From Bradyrhizobium sp. NAS80.1 (GTDB lineage Bacteria > Pseudomonadota > Alphaproteobacteria > Rhizobiales > Xanthobacteraceae), in the NCBI RefSeq assembly GCF_001908205.1, contig NZ_LGHL01000057.1:1-64000 (forward strand): a stretch of DNA of 64,000 nt, given 5' to 3'. This document shows positions 54,647 to 62,889 of this stretch, piece after piece. Made by a program: the position numbers and the translations under genes. Each line of letters starts with the position of its first letter. The stretch's first letter is position 1. The notes below the pieces were generated by a model. It searched no databases and was not told where the DNA came from. It saw nothing but the letters and a program-made list of their open reading frames with translations.

Positions 54647-56500
54647 ATGACCGACAATCGCAATACCATCCTCGCCGTCATTCTGTCGGGCCTGGTGCTG
54701 ATCGCCTGGCAGTATTTCTACAACGTGCCGCAGATGGAGAAGCAGCGCGCCCAGCAGCAGGTGCAGGCCGAGCTCCAGAAGAATGCGCCGCAGCCAACAG
54801 CCACCGCGACGCCGGGCGCCGCGCCGCAAGCCGGTGGCGCGACCCAGCCGTCAGCGGCTCCGGCCGCGAACCAGCAGGCCCAGCCGGTCGTTGCCCGCGA
54901 CACCGCGATTGCGGCCAGCCCGCGCATCAAGATCGACACGCCGCGGCTTGCCGGCAGCGTTTCGCTGAAGGGCGGACGCATCGACGATCTCGCGCTGGTG
55001 CAATACCGCGAAACGGTCGACCCGAGGTCGCCGCCGATCATCCTCTATTCGCCCTCGGGCACCGCGGAGCCCTACTACGCCGAGTTCGGCTGGGTAGCGG
55101 CAACGGGCGTGACGGTGAAGATGCCGGACGCTCAGACCGTCTGGCAGCAGGACGGCAGCGGCAGCCTGACGCCTTCGACGCCGGTGGTGCTGAAATGGGA
55201 TAATGGCGAGGGCCTCTCCTTCCGCCGCACCATCTCGGTCGACGACCACTATCTCTTCACCGTCAAGGACGAAGTGAGCAATGTCGGCAACGCGCCGGTC
55301 ACGCTCTATCCGTTCGCGCTGATTTCGCGCCACGGCACGCCGCAGGTCTCGGGCTACTACATCCTGCATGAAGGCCTGATCGGCTATCTCGGCGACCATG
55401 GCTTGCAGGAATACGCCTACAAGAAGATCGACGAAGCCAAGAAGGTGAACTTCAAGGCCACCAATGGCTGGCTCGGCATGACCGACAAGTACTGGGCCTC
55501 GGCGCTGCTGCCGGACACCAGCGCCCAGATCCAGGCGAGTTTCTCGTCGAACCCCGTCGGCAACGTCCATACCTACCAGACCGACTATCTGCTCGATCCC
55601 GTCACCGTCGCGATCGGCGGCACCGCCACGGCGAACGCGCGGCTGTTCGCCGGCGCCAAGGAAGCCGGCGTTGTCGGCGTGTTCCCGTTCGCCGGCCTCG
55701 GCGGCTACAACAAGGCGCTCGGCCTGAACCATTTCGATCTCTTGATCGACTGGGGCTGGTTCTACTTCATCACCAAGCCGATGTTCCTCGGCCTCGACTT
55801 CTTCTACCGCTTCTTCGGCAATTTCGGCATCTCGATCCTGCTCGTGACCGTGATCGTGAAGCTGCTGTTCTTCCCGCTGGCGAACAAGTCCTACGCCTCG
55901 ATGGCGAAGATGAAGTCGATCCAGCCGCAGCTTCAGGCGCTGAAAGAGCGCTATCCCGACGACAAGGTGAAGCAGCAGCAGGAGATGATGGAGATCTACC
56001 GCAAGGAGAAGATCAACCCGGTCGCCGGCTGTCTTCCCGTGGTGATCCAGATCCCCGTGTTCTTCTCGCTCTACAAGGTGCTGTTCGTCACCATCGAGAT
56101 GCGGCACGCGCCGTTCTACGGCTGGATCAAGGACCTCTCCGCGCCGGATCCGACCAACCTCTTCACCCTGTTCGGCCTGATCCCGTTCGATCCGACCACG
56201 CTGCCGGTGTTCGGCCACTACCTCGCGCTCGGCATCTGGCCGATCATCATGGGCATCACGATGTGGTTCCAGATGAAGCTGAACCCGACGCCGCCGGATC
56301 CGACCCAGCAGATCATCTTCAACTGGATGCCGCTGATCTTCACCTTCATGCTGGCGGGCTTCCCGGCGGGCCTCGTGATCTACTGGGCCTGGAACAACCT
56401 GCTCTCGGTGATCCAGCAGAGCTTCATCATGCGCCGCAACGGCGTGAAGGTGGAGCTGTTCGACAATCTCAAGGCGACGTTCGCAAGGAAGGCGACGTAG
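54647..56500 (+). CDS. yidC: membrane protein insertase YidC
   Basis: A 617-residue inner-membrane insertase. The first helix (ILAVILSGLVLIAWQYFY) is followed by an alanine/proline/glutamine-rich linker and the periplasmic domain (residues about 90-370), then the conserved five-helix insertase core with NKSYASMAKMKSIQPQ, NPVAGCLPVVIQIPVFFSLY and FMLAGFPAGLVIYWAWNNLL. It starts 16 bp after the rnpA stop; an earlier in-frame ATG lies inside rnpA. It inserts proteins together with or without SecYEG. Confidence 0.97.
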   Translation: MTDNRNTILAVILSGLVLIAWQYFYNVPQMEKQRAQQQVQAELQKNAPQPTATATPGAAPQAGGATQPSAAPAANQQAQPVVARDTAIAASPRIKIDTPRLAGSVSLKGGRIDDLALVQYRETVDPRSPPIILYSPSGTAEPYYAEFGWVAATGVTVKMPDAQTVWQQDGSGSLTPSTPVVLKWDNGEGLSFRRTISVDDHYLFTVKDEVSNVGNAPVTLYPFALISRHGTPQVSGYYILHEGLIGYLGDHGLQEYAYKKIDEAKKVNFKATNGWLGMTDKYWASALLPDTSAQIQASFSSNPVGNVHTYQTDYLLDPVTVAIGGTATANARLFAGAKEAGVVGVFPFAGLGGYNKALGLNHFDLLIDWGWFYFITKPMFLGLDFFYRFFGNFGISILLVTVIVKLLFFPLANKSYASMAKMKSIQPQLQALKERYPDDKVKQQQEMMEIYRKEKINPVAGCLPVVIQIPVFFSLYKVLFVTIEMRHAPFYGWIKDLSAPDPTNLFTLFGLIPFDPTTLPVFGHYLALGIWPIIMGITMWFQMKLNPTPPDPTQQIIFNWMPLIFTFMLAGFPAGLVIYWAWNNLLSVIQQSFIMRRNGVKVELFDNLKATFARKAT

Positions 56501-56540
56501 CGAGCGTCGCCGTTTGTTGGCGGGCGTAAGTGCCTCCACA

Positions 56541-56615
56541 TCGTCATGCCCGGGCTTGTCCCGGGCATCCACGTTTTGGAGGGTGCCACACCGATAGGCG
56601 TGGATGGCCGGGACA
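56541..56615. repeat. palindromic intergenic repeat
   Basis: TCATGCCCGGGCTTGTCCCG with a following GGCATCCACG, and later CGTGGATGGCCGGGAC, form an imperfect long palindrome. The same element, about 90 percent alike, occurs at 58836-58922. It fills much of the yidC-yihA gap. Confidence 0.7.
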
Positions 56616-56676
56616 TTTGAACGGGAAGATGCGCTTCGCGCTTTTGCCCGGCGATAACGAGGGATGAGGCCTTCGC

Positions 56677-57330
56677 ATGACCGACGACAAAGATGCGAAG
56701 CTGATCGAAGCCGGGCGAAAGCTGTTCGCCCGCGACTGGCAGTTCATCTGGGCCTCGCCCTCGATTGAAACTCTGCCGCAGATGACGGGGCTCGAGATTG
56801 CCTTTGCCGGCCGATCCAATGTCGGCAAGTCGAGCCTGATCAACGCGCTCACCGGCCGCAACGCGCTCGCGCGCACCTCGCACACGCCGGGCCGCACCCA
56901 GGAGCTGATCTTCTTCGAGGTCCCCGGGAAAAGTGACCTGCGCCTCGTCGACATGCCCGGCTATGGCTACGCCAAGGCGCCCAAGACACAGGTCGCGTCC
57001 TGGACCGAGCTGATCCACAAATTCCTGCTCGGACGCGCCTCACTCGCACGCGTCTACGTGCTGATCGACGCGCGGCATGGCCTGAAGGACGTCGATCTCG
57101 AAGTGCTCAAGACGCTCGACCGCTCGGCCGTCAGCTACCAGATCGTCCTGACCAAGGCCGACCAGGTGAAGGCCTCCGAGCTTCAGTCGCGCATCGCCGA
57201 GACGGAGGTCGCGCTGGCAAAACATCCGGCCGCATTCCCGAACGTGCTCGCGACCTCGTCACGGAGCTCGACCGGCATGGCCGAGCTGCGCGCCGCGATG
57301 GCGAAGCTGCTGGAAGAGCGGGCCTCGTGA
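56677..57330 (+). CDS. yihA: ribosome biogenesis GTPase YihA/YsxC (EngB)
   Basis: A 217-residue GTPase needed for 50S subunit assembly. G1 is GRSNVGKS at residues 45-52, the G2 region follows with TSHTPGRTQEL, G3 is DMPGYG, and G4 is TKAD. There is no extra domain, and the length matches the family. It overlaps the next gene by four bases (GTGA). Confidence 0.95.
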   Translation: MTDDKDAKLIEAGRKLFARDWQFIWASPSIETLPQMTGLEIAFAGRSNVGKSSLINALTGRNALARTSHTPGRTQELIFFEVPGKSDLRLVDMPGYGYAKAPKTQVASWTELIHKFLLGRASLARVYVLIDARHGLKDVDLEVLKTLDRSAVSYQIVLTKADQVKASELQSRIAETEVALAKHPAAFPNVLATSSRSSTGMAELRAAMAKLLEERAS

Positions 57331-57695
57331 CGGCTGCATTCCGCCTGTTGCTTGGGCTTGCCGGTTTGATGGGCGCTTGCGGCGTCGCGCTCGCTGCCGC
57401 CTCCGCCCATGGCACGGAAGCGAGCCGGCTTGCTTCCGCCAGCGCCATGCTCCTGTTTCATGCAACTGCCATATTGGCCTGCGTCGCATTGCTCGCGCGC
57501 GGCCTTCTGCACGGCGGAATTGGCCTCACTGCCGCGTTCGGCTTCGTGCTCGGCGCCGCGCTGTTCGCGGGCGACCTCACCTTGCGGCAATTTGCCGGCC
57601 ATTCACTGTTTCCGTTCGCGGCACCGACCGGCGGAACGCTGATGATTGCAAGCTGGCTGGCAGTGACGCTCGCGGCGGCGGTGGCGCGGAAGTGA
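57327..57695 (+). CDS. DUF423-type small membrane protein
   Basis: A 122-residue protein with four predicted membrane helices. The [14 protein letters not shown] start and [20 protein letters not shown] followed by [14 protein letters not shown] fit DUF423 membrane proteins, whose function is not known. It starts with GTG that overlaps the yihA stop, so translation is coupled. Confidence 0.82.
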   Translation: MTAAFRLLLGLAGLMGACGVALAAASAHGTEASRLASASAMLLFHATAILACVALLARGLLHGGIGLTAAFGFVLGAALFAGDLTLRQFAGHSLFPFAAPTGGTLMIASWLAVTLAAAVARK

Positions 57696-57699
57696 CGCT

Positions 57700-57865
57700 C
57701 GTGTCCCGGACGCGGTGCGGCACCTAAAGCGCGTTTACGCGCGTCTTCGACGCGCTATGGTGACGCTCCGCAGAGCCGGGACCCTGCAGCCACATGGGCC
57801 CCGGCTCTGCAGCGCACCGCTGAAGAAGCGCTGCGTCCGGGGCACGAAGACCGCTTTGCGCCTCG
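57700..57865. repeat. intergenic inverted repeat
   Basis: GTGTCCCGGACGCGG at the left and GCTGCGTCCGGGGCACGA at the right are inverted versions of each other, with a second inner pair around GAGCCGGGACCCTGCAG and GGGCCCCGGCTCTGCAG. The inside also holds an alternating CGCG-rich part (AAGCGCGTTTACGCGCG). It looks like a miniature palindromic element and fills the gap before argB. Confidence 0.65.
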
Positions 57866-57918
57866 CCCGCCAATCAGATAGAACGCGGCCCGACAGTCCC
57901 GCCAGCGAGATCCGCCCC

Positions 57919-58806
57919 ATGACCGAAATCTCCCCGCTCGACCAGGCCCGCATCCTGTCCGAAGCGCTGCCGCACATGCAGCAGTACGACGAGGAAACCA
58001 TCGTCATCAAATATGGCGGCCATGCCATGGGCGACGAGGAGACCGCGAAGAACTTTGCCCGCGACATCGTGCTGCTGGAGCAGACCGCGATCAATCCGGT
58101 GGTGGTGCATGGCGGCGGACCGCAGATCGCGACCATGCTCAAGCGCCTCGGCATCGTCTCGGAATTCGCCGCGGGCCTGCGCATCACCGATGCCGCGACC
58201 ATCGAGATCGTCGAGATGGTGCTCGCCGGCTCGATCAACAAGCAGCTCGTCGGCTACATCAACGAAGCCGGCGGCAAGGCCGTCGGCCTCTGCGGCAAGG
58301 ACGGCAACATGGTCACCGCGTCGAAGGCCACGCGCACCATGGTCGATCCGGACTCGCATATCGAGAAGGTGGTCGATCTCGGCTTCGTCGGCGAGCCCGA
58401 GAAGGTCGATCTCACGCTGCTCAACCAGCTGATCGGCTACGAGCTGATCCCGGTGCTGGCGCCGCTCGCGACCTCGAAGGAAGGCCAGACCTTCAACGTC
58501 AACGCCGACACCTTTGCCGGTGCCGTCGCCGGCGCACTCAAGGCCAAGCGCTTGCTGCTACTCACGGACGTGCCGGGCGTGCTCGACAAGTCGAAGAAGC
58601 TGATCCCGCAGCTCTCGGTGAAGGATGCGCGGAAACTGATCGCCGACGGCACCATTTCCGGCGGCATGATCCCGAAGGTCGAGACCTGCATCTACGCACT
58701 CGAGCAGGGCGTGCAAGGCGTCGTCATCATCGACGGCAAGATGCAGCACGCGGTGCTGCTGGAGCTCTTCACCAACCAGGGCACGGGAACGCTGATCCAC
58801 AAGTGA
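57919..58806 (+). CDS. argB: acetylglutamate kinase
   Basis: Second step of arginine synthesis: ATP-dependent phosphorylation of N-acetylglutamate. The 295-residue product has the phosphate-binding [12 protein letters not shown], the VVHGGGPQI loop, the [20 protein letters not shown] region and the C-terminal [14 protein letters not shown]. The start MTEISPL matches the family; 68 upstream in-frame codons come from the preceding repeat. It is preceded by a palindromic repeat and followed by another. Confidence 0.97.
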   Translation: MTEISPLDQARILSEALPHMQQYDEETIVIKYGGHAMGDEETAKNFARDIVLLEQTAINPVVVHGGGPQIATMLKRLGIVSEFAAGLRITDAATIEIVEMVLAGSINKQLVGYINEAGGKAVGLCGKDGNMVTASKATRTMVDPDSHIEKVVDLGFVGEPEKVDLTLLNQLIGYELIPVLAPLATSKEGQTFNVNADTFAGAVAGALKAKRLLLLTDVPGVLDKSKKLIPQLSVKDARKLIADGTISGGMIPKVETCIYALEQGVQGVVIIDGKMQHAVLLELFTNQGTGTLIHK

Positions 58807-58835
58807 CGAGCGAGCGCGAGCAGCGGAAAAAGGTC

Positions 58836-58922
58836 GTCATGCCCGAGCTTGGCCCGGGCATCCACGCCTCTCCGCACATACGGTCATCCGTGGATGGCCG
58901 GGACAAGCCCGGCCATGACGAG
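58836..58922. repeat. palindromic intergenic repeat
   Basis: TCATGCCCGAGCTTGGCCCG at the left and CGGGACAAGCCCGGCCATGA at the right are near-complementary, with GCATCCACG / CGTGGATG inside. It is a second copy of the element at 56541. Confidence 0.75.
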
Positions 58923-58967
58923 CTGAGAGCTAGGCGACCCCGCCGCTCGATCCTGACGCGCTTCCTG

Positions 58968-59954
58968 ATGACGCTGCCGACAGCAGTCGTCTCGTTCTTC
59001 TTCTCTTCCGCCCCGGCGTTCGCCGACCTCAAGATCTGCAACCGCATGTCCTACGTCGTCGAGGCCGCGATCGGCATCGACGACAAGGCGGCGACCGCGA
59101 CACGCGGCTGGTTCAGGATCGATCCCGCCACCTGCCGCGTGGTGGTGCAGGGCACGCTGACCGCCGACCGCATCCTGCTCAACGCCCGCGCGCTCGGCGT
59201 CTATGGCGCATCCCCGATTCCCCAGAACGGCAGCGACATGCTGTGCGTGGCGCAGGACAATTTCGTCATCGCCGCCGCGCGGCAGTGCCGCACCGGCCAG
59301 ACCCAGGCCGCCTTCACCCAGATCACACCGACGCGGGGCGATGACGGCAATTTCGTTGCCTATCTCGCCGAGGATTCCGAATATGACGACGAGCAGGCGC
59401 GCCTCGCCGGCATCCAGCGGCTCCTGGTGATCGCAGGCTATGACGCCGCGCCGATCGACGGCGTCGACGGGCCGAAGACGCAAGGAGCGCTGGCTGCCTT
59501 CCTGAAGAGCCGCGGGCTGCCGTCCGATATCGTCTCCTCGCCGAATTTCTTCAAGACCATGGTCGATGCCGTGCAGACGCCTTCGGCATCCGGCCTGACC
59601 TGGTGCAACGACACGACGCACAAGGTGATGGCGGCGATCGCCACCGACGACGGCAAGTCGGTGACGAGCCGCGGCTGGTATCGCATCGATCCCAAGACGT
59701 GCCTGCATCCTGATGTGACCGGCCAGCCGAAGCAGATTTTCAGCTTCGCCGAGGCCGTAGATAGCGACAACCGCACCGTCAAGCTGAAGGACAAGCCGCT
59801 GAACTGGGGCGGCGACAAGCAGCTCTGCACACGCGAGACCAAGTTCGAGACCAACCAGCAGGCCGATTGCGGAGCGCGCGGATTCGCCGCCACGGGCTTT
59901 GGCGCGGTGGACATGTCGAGTGGCGGCAAGACGCTGCGCTTTGCGATACCGTGA
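58968..59954 (+). CDS. DUF1036 protein with central peptidoglycan-binding-like domain
   Basis: A secreted protein of about 328 residues. A leader (VVSFFFSSAPAFA) is followed by a DUF1036 unit (LKICNRMSYVVEAAIGIDDK), a peptidoglycan-binding-1-like stretch near the middle (RLLVIAGYDAAPIDGVDGPK), and a second DUF1036 unit (TWCNDTTHKVMAAIATDDGK to RGWYRIDPKTC). The paired units share CN, RGWFRIDP/RGWYRIDP and TC. The start is uncertain: ATG at 58968 gives a leader without basic residues, while the in-frame RARRPRRSILTRF upstream would make a better signal peptide but has only CTG codons. Confidence 0.75.
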   Translation: MTLPTAVVSFFFSSAPAFADLKICNRMSYVVEAAIGIDDKAATATRGWFRIDPATCRVVVQGTLTADRILLNARALGVYGASPIPQNGSDMLCVAQDNFVIAAARQCRTGQTQAAFTQITPTRGDDGNFVAYLAEDSEYDDEQARLAGIQRLLVIAGYDAAPIDGVDGPKTQGALAAFLKSRGLPSDIVSSPNFFKTMVDAVQTPSASGLTWCNDTTHKVMAAIATDDGKSVTSRGWYRIDPKTCLHPDVTGQPKQIFSFAEAVDSDNRTVKLKDKPLNWGGDKQLCTRETKFETNQQADCGARGFAATGFGAVDMSSGGKTLRFAIP

Positions 59955-59978
59955 TGTGATCATGGTGGCGCAACACTT

Positions 59979-60125
59979 ACGGATGTCGTCCTTGCGAACG
60001 CAGGGACCCATAGCCACAGGATGTGGTTGTGGCACGAGATGGCGGTTATCAATCTTCGTCAAACCACTCCCTGTGGTTATGGGTCCCGGATCTGCGCTGC
60101 GCTTGTCCGGGACGACGAGCTGAGA
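59979..60125. repeat. intergenic repeat, type B copy 1
   Basis: GTCGTCCTTGCGAACGCAGG and ACCCATAGCCACAGGATGTGG at the left are matched by CTGTGGTTATGGGTCCCGGA and TGTCCGGGACGAC at the right. The same layout recurs at 60832-60984 on the other side of the HAD gene. Confidence 0.75.
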
Positions 60126-60133
60126 GAGCTATA

Positions 60134-60826
60134 ATGAACCCACCCCGCACCTTCGCCCATGTCGACACCTGGGTATTCGACCTCGACAACACGCTCTATC
60201 CGCATCACGTCAATCTGTGGCAGCAGGTCGATGCGCGGATCGGGGAGTTCGTGTGCAACTGGCTGAAGGTCAGCCCGGAGGAAGCGCGCAAGGTCCAGAA
60301 GGACTATTACCTCCGCTTCGGCACCACCATGCGCGGCATGATGACTTTGCATGGCGTGCGCGCCGATGACTACCTCGCCTATGTGCACAAGATCGATCAT
60401 TCGCCGCTGGAGCCGAATCCGGCGCTCGGCGAAGCCATTGCAAAACTGTCGGGCCGGAAGCTGATCCTGACCAACGGCTCGGTCGACCATGTCGATGCCG
60501 TGCTGGCGCGGCTCGGCCTCGCCACGCACTTCGACGGCGTGTTCGACATTATCGCCGCCGGGTTCGAGCCGAAGCCGGCACCGCAGACCTATCGGAAATT
60601 CCTCTCCGACCATGCGGTCGACCCGGCACGCGCCGCCATGTTCGAGGACCTCGCCCGCAACCTCGCCGTCCCGCACGAGCTCGGCATGACCACGGTGCTG
60701 GTGGTGCCGGATGGGACGAAGGAAGTGGTGCGCGAGGACTGGGAGCTGGAGGGCCGGGATGCGGCCCATGTCGACCATGTCACCGATGATCTGGCGGGGT
60801 TTTTGGGCAGGCTGTCGCGCAATTAG
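60134..60826 (+). CDS. HAD-superfamily hydrolase (pyrimidine 5'-nucleotidase type)
   Basis: A 230-residue HAD phosphatase. Motif I is D16-L-D18-N-T in WVFDLDNTLYP, motif II is ILTNGS, the motif III lysine is around GFEPKPAPQTYRK, and motif IV FEDLARN. The FDLDNTLYP beginning is typical of the pyrimidine 5'-nucleotidase group. It could remove phosphate from nucleotides. A palindromic repeat of the same family stands on each side of the gene. Confidence 0.87.
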   Translation: MNPPRTFAHVDTWVFDLDNTLYPHHVNLWQQVDARIGEFVCNWLKVSPEEARKVQKDYYLRFGTTMRGMMTLHGVRADDYLAYVHKIDHSPLEPNPALGEAIAKLSGRKLILTNGSVDHVDAVLARLGLATHFDGVFDIIAAGFEPKPAPQTYRKFLSDHAVDPARAAMFEDLARNLAVPHELGMTTVLVVPDGTKEVVREDWELEGRDAAHVDHVTDDLAGFLGRLSRN

Positions 60827-60831
60827 CCGCT

Positions 60832-60984
60832 GTCGTCCCGGGCAAGCGTCAGCGCAGACCCGGGACCCATAACCACAGGATCTGGTTGTAGCGCGAGACT
60901 GGCAACTCCGAGTCTTCGCCAAACCGCTGCCTGTGGTTGGGTCCCGGATCGGCGCTCACTTCGTTCGCTTGTCCGGGACGACGA
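60832..60984. repeat. intergenic repeat, type B copy 2
   Basis: This copy has GTCGTCCCGGGCAAGCG, ACCCATAACCACAGGATCTGG, then CCTGTGGTTGGGTCCCGGA and TGTCCGGGACGACG. It is clearly related to 59979-60125, and the ends are inverted, so the whole can fold into one long hairpin. Confidence 0.75.
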
Positions 60985-61067
60985 CCGAGTATGCCTTGAC
61001 TCCTCCCCTCCAAATCCCGAAAAAGCGCCCCAATCCATCAAAATTCCGTCCCGAAGAGGAAATCCCG

Positions 61068-61913
61068 ATGTCCCTCCAAGCCCTCGAATCCACCATCAAC
61101 AGCGCCTTCGACGCGCGCGACGGCGTCTCGACCTCGACCAAGGGCGAGGTGCGCGAGGCCGTGGATCAGGCGCTGGAGATTCTGGACAAGGGCGAGGCGC
61201 GCGTTGCCGAGCGCGGGAGCGACGGCAAGTGGAAGGTCAATCAGTGGCTGAAGAAGGCCGTGCTGCTGTCCTTCCGCCTCAACGACATGGGCGTCATTCC
61301 CGGCGGTCCGGGCAAGGCGACCTGGTGGGACAAGGTGCCCTCGAAGTTCGAAGGCTGGGGCGAGAACCGTTTTCGCGACGCCGGATTCCGCGCCGTGCCG
61401 GGCTCGGTGGTGCGCCGCTCGGCCTTCATTGCCAAGAACGTCGTGCTGATGCCGTCCTTCGTCAATCTCGGCGCCTATGTCGATGAGAGCACGATGGTCG
61501 ACACCTGGGCGACCGTCGGCTCCTGCGCGCAGATCGGCAAGCGCGTGCACATTTCCGGCGGCGCCGGCATCGGCGGCGTGCTCGAGCCGCTGCAGGCCGA
61601 GCCTGTGATCGTCGAGGACGACTGCTTCATCGGCGCCCGCTCGGAGGTTGCCGAGGGCGTGATCGTGCGCAAGGGCGCGGTGCTGGCGATGGGCGTGTTC
61701 CTGGGCGCCTCCACCAAGATCGTCGACCGCGAGACTGGCGAGATCTTCATCGGCGAAGTGCCGGAATATTCGGTGGTGGTGCCCGGCGCCCTGCCCGGCA
61801 AGCCCATGAAGAACGGCCAGATGGGCCCGAGCACGGCCTGCGCCGTGATCGTCAAGCGCGTCGACGAACGCACGCGGTCCAAGACCAGCATCAACGAACT
61901 GCTGCGGGATTGA
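61068..61913 (+). CDS. dapD: 2,3,4,5-tetrahydropyridine-2,6-dicarboxylate N-succinyltransferase
   Basis: The succinylase step of lysine and diaminopimelate synthesis. The 281-residue product has the N-terminal helical domain, then the left-handed beta-helix hexapeptide repeats ([20 protein letters not shown], then [20 protein letters not shown]) and the active-site [20 protein letters not shown] region. GAGGAA lies before the ATG. Together with dapE 920 bp on it forms the usual dapD-dapE pair, here separated by a repeat and a broken DUF805 gene. Confidence 0.97.
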   Translation: MSLQALESTINSAFDARDGVSTSTKGEVREAVDQALEILDKGEARVAERGSDGKWKVNQWLKKAVLLSFRLNDMGVIPGGPGKATWWDKVPSKFEGWGENRFRDAGFRAVPGSVVRRSAFIAKNVVLMPSFVNLGAYVDESTMVDTWATVGSCAQIGKRVHISGGAGIGGVLEPLQAEPVIVEDDCFIGARSEVAEGVIVRKGAVLAMGVFLGASTKIVDRETGEIFIGEVPEYSVVVPGALPGKPMKNGQMGPSTACAVIVKRVDERTRSKTSINELLRD

Positions 61914-61918
61914 GACTC

Positions 61919-62103
61919 TCTCCTACCCTCTCCCCGTTCTTACGGGGCCGCGACGAGCTTCGCTCGCGCTGAGAGGGTTGGGGTGAGGGGCATCTCTCCA
62001 CGGACGAGATGGCCGCGAGACCTGTACCCCCTCACCCGGATTGCACCGGACGATGCTTCGCATCGCCGAGGCAATCCGACCTCTCCCCTCAAGCGGGGCG
62101 AGG
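61919..62103. repeat. intergenic repeat with CTCTCCCC/GAGAGG ends
   Basis: This 185-bp stretch contains CTCTCCCCGTTCTTACGGGG, a GCGACGAGCTTCGCTCGC hairpin, GAGAGGGTTGGGGTGAGGG and then a mirrored run (CCCCCTCACCCGG, GATGCTTCGCATC, CTCTCCCCTC). It belongs to a palindrome class common in Bradyrhizobium spacers, by memory. No gene is seen in it. Confidence 0.65.
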
Positions 62104-62192
62104 TGACAAGTGGCGCCAGCCCGCCTTATCGAACCCACCCTCCTTCCATCGAGACCAACATCCGGGCTGCTTGACTGCCCGGAGCCCCTCGC

Positions 62193-62889
62193 ATGGACTG
62201 GATCTGGTATCTCTTCCGCTTCGACGGCCGCATCAACCGCGCTTTGTTGTGGCAGGCGCTGCTGATCGTCGCGCTGTTGACGGCCGTGCAGGAGATCATC
62301 GTTCAGGTCATCGGAGTTCTCGAAGGGCCACATCCATCTCCCCCAAGATCCTGCTCAACTTCGACTTCGGCCTCGACGACCTCTTCAAGGTGGTTGACCT
62401 CCGGGGCTATCGCCTGCTGCCGACCGCCGACCTCCCGACCCTGATCCTGAAATTGTTCGGCACGTCGCTGTTCTTCTGGATCTACCTTGCGACCGCAATC
62501 AAGCGGCTGCACGATCGCGACAGGAGCGGCTGGTGGATCGTCCCCTTCTTCTTCGTCCCCCGGCTGCTGTTTTATTTCTGGGACTTGCTGCCTGACTCCA
62601 GCTGGTTCGTTCCGTTCGACTGGGCCATCCACGCGCTGTGCCTGTGGGGCCTCGTCGAAATGTTCTGCCTGCGCGGCAGCGTGGGTGACAACCGGTTCGG
62701 GCCGGCCCCCTCGCCGAAATCGAGGAACGTCTCGCATCCACCTCGTCTCCTGCGAAAAGCTGGGACCAGCAGGCAGAGCTGGAAATTGTCCCGCCAAACG
62801 CTAGCCCACCCGGCGGCATGCGTGTTAATCGGGGCTCATGTCCGATGCCCTCTCGATTGCCCGCGATCTCATCCGCTGCCCCTCGGTAA
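62193..62889 (+). pseudogene. DUF805 membrane protein, frameshifted twice
   Basis: The start MDWIWYLFRFDGRINRALLW is typical of DUF805 proteins. At about 62328 one G is missing (GGG for GGGG) and the protein continues in the next frame as ATSISPKILLNFDFGLDDLF, with helices LFGTSLFFWIYLATAIKRLH and WWIVPFFFVPRLLFYFWDLL. At about 62712 a second one-base shift, in a C5 run, leads to PLAEIEERLASTSSPAKSWD and a stop that overlaps dapE. With both bases restored the product is about 230 residues with four membrane helices. Function unknown. Confidence 0.75.

Noticed and set aside
54851-56572. 573-codon minus-strand frame
   Set aside because: It is a shadow of yidC, rich in Arg, Glu and His, without any domain.
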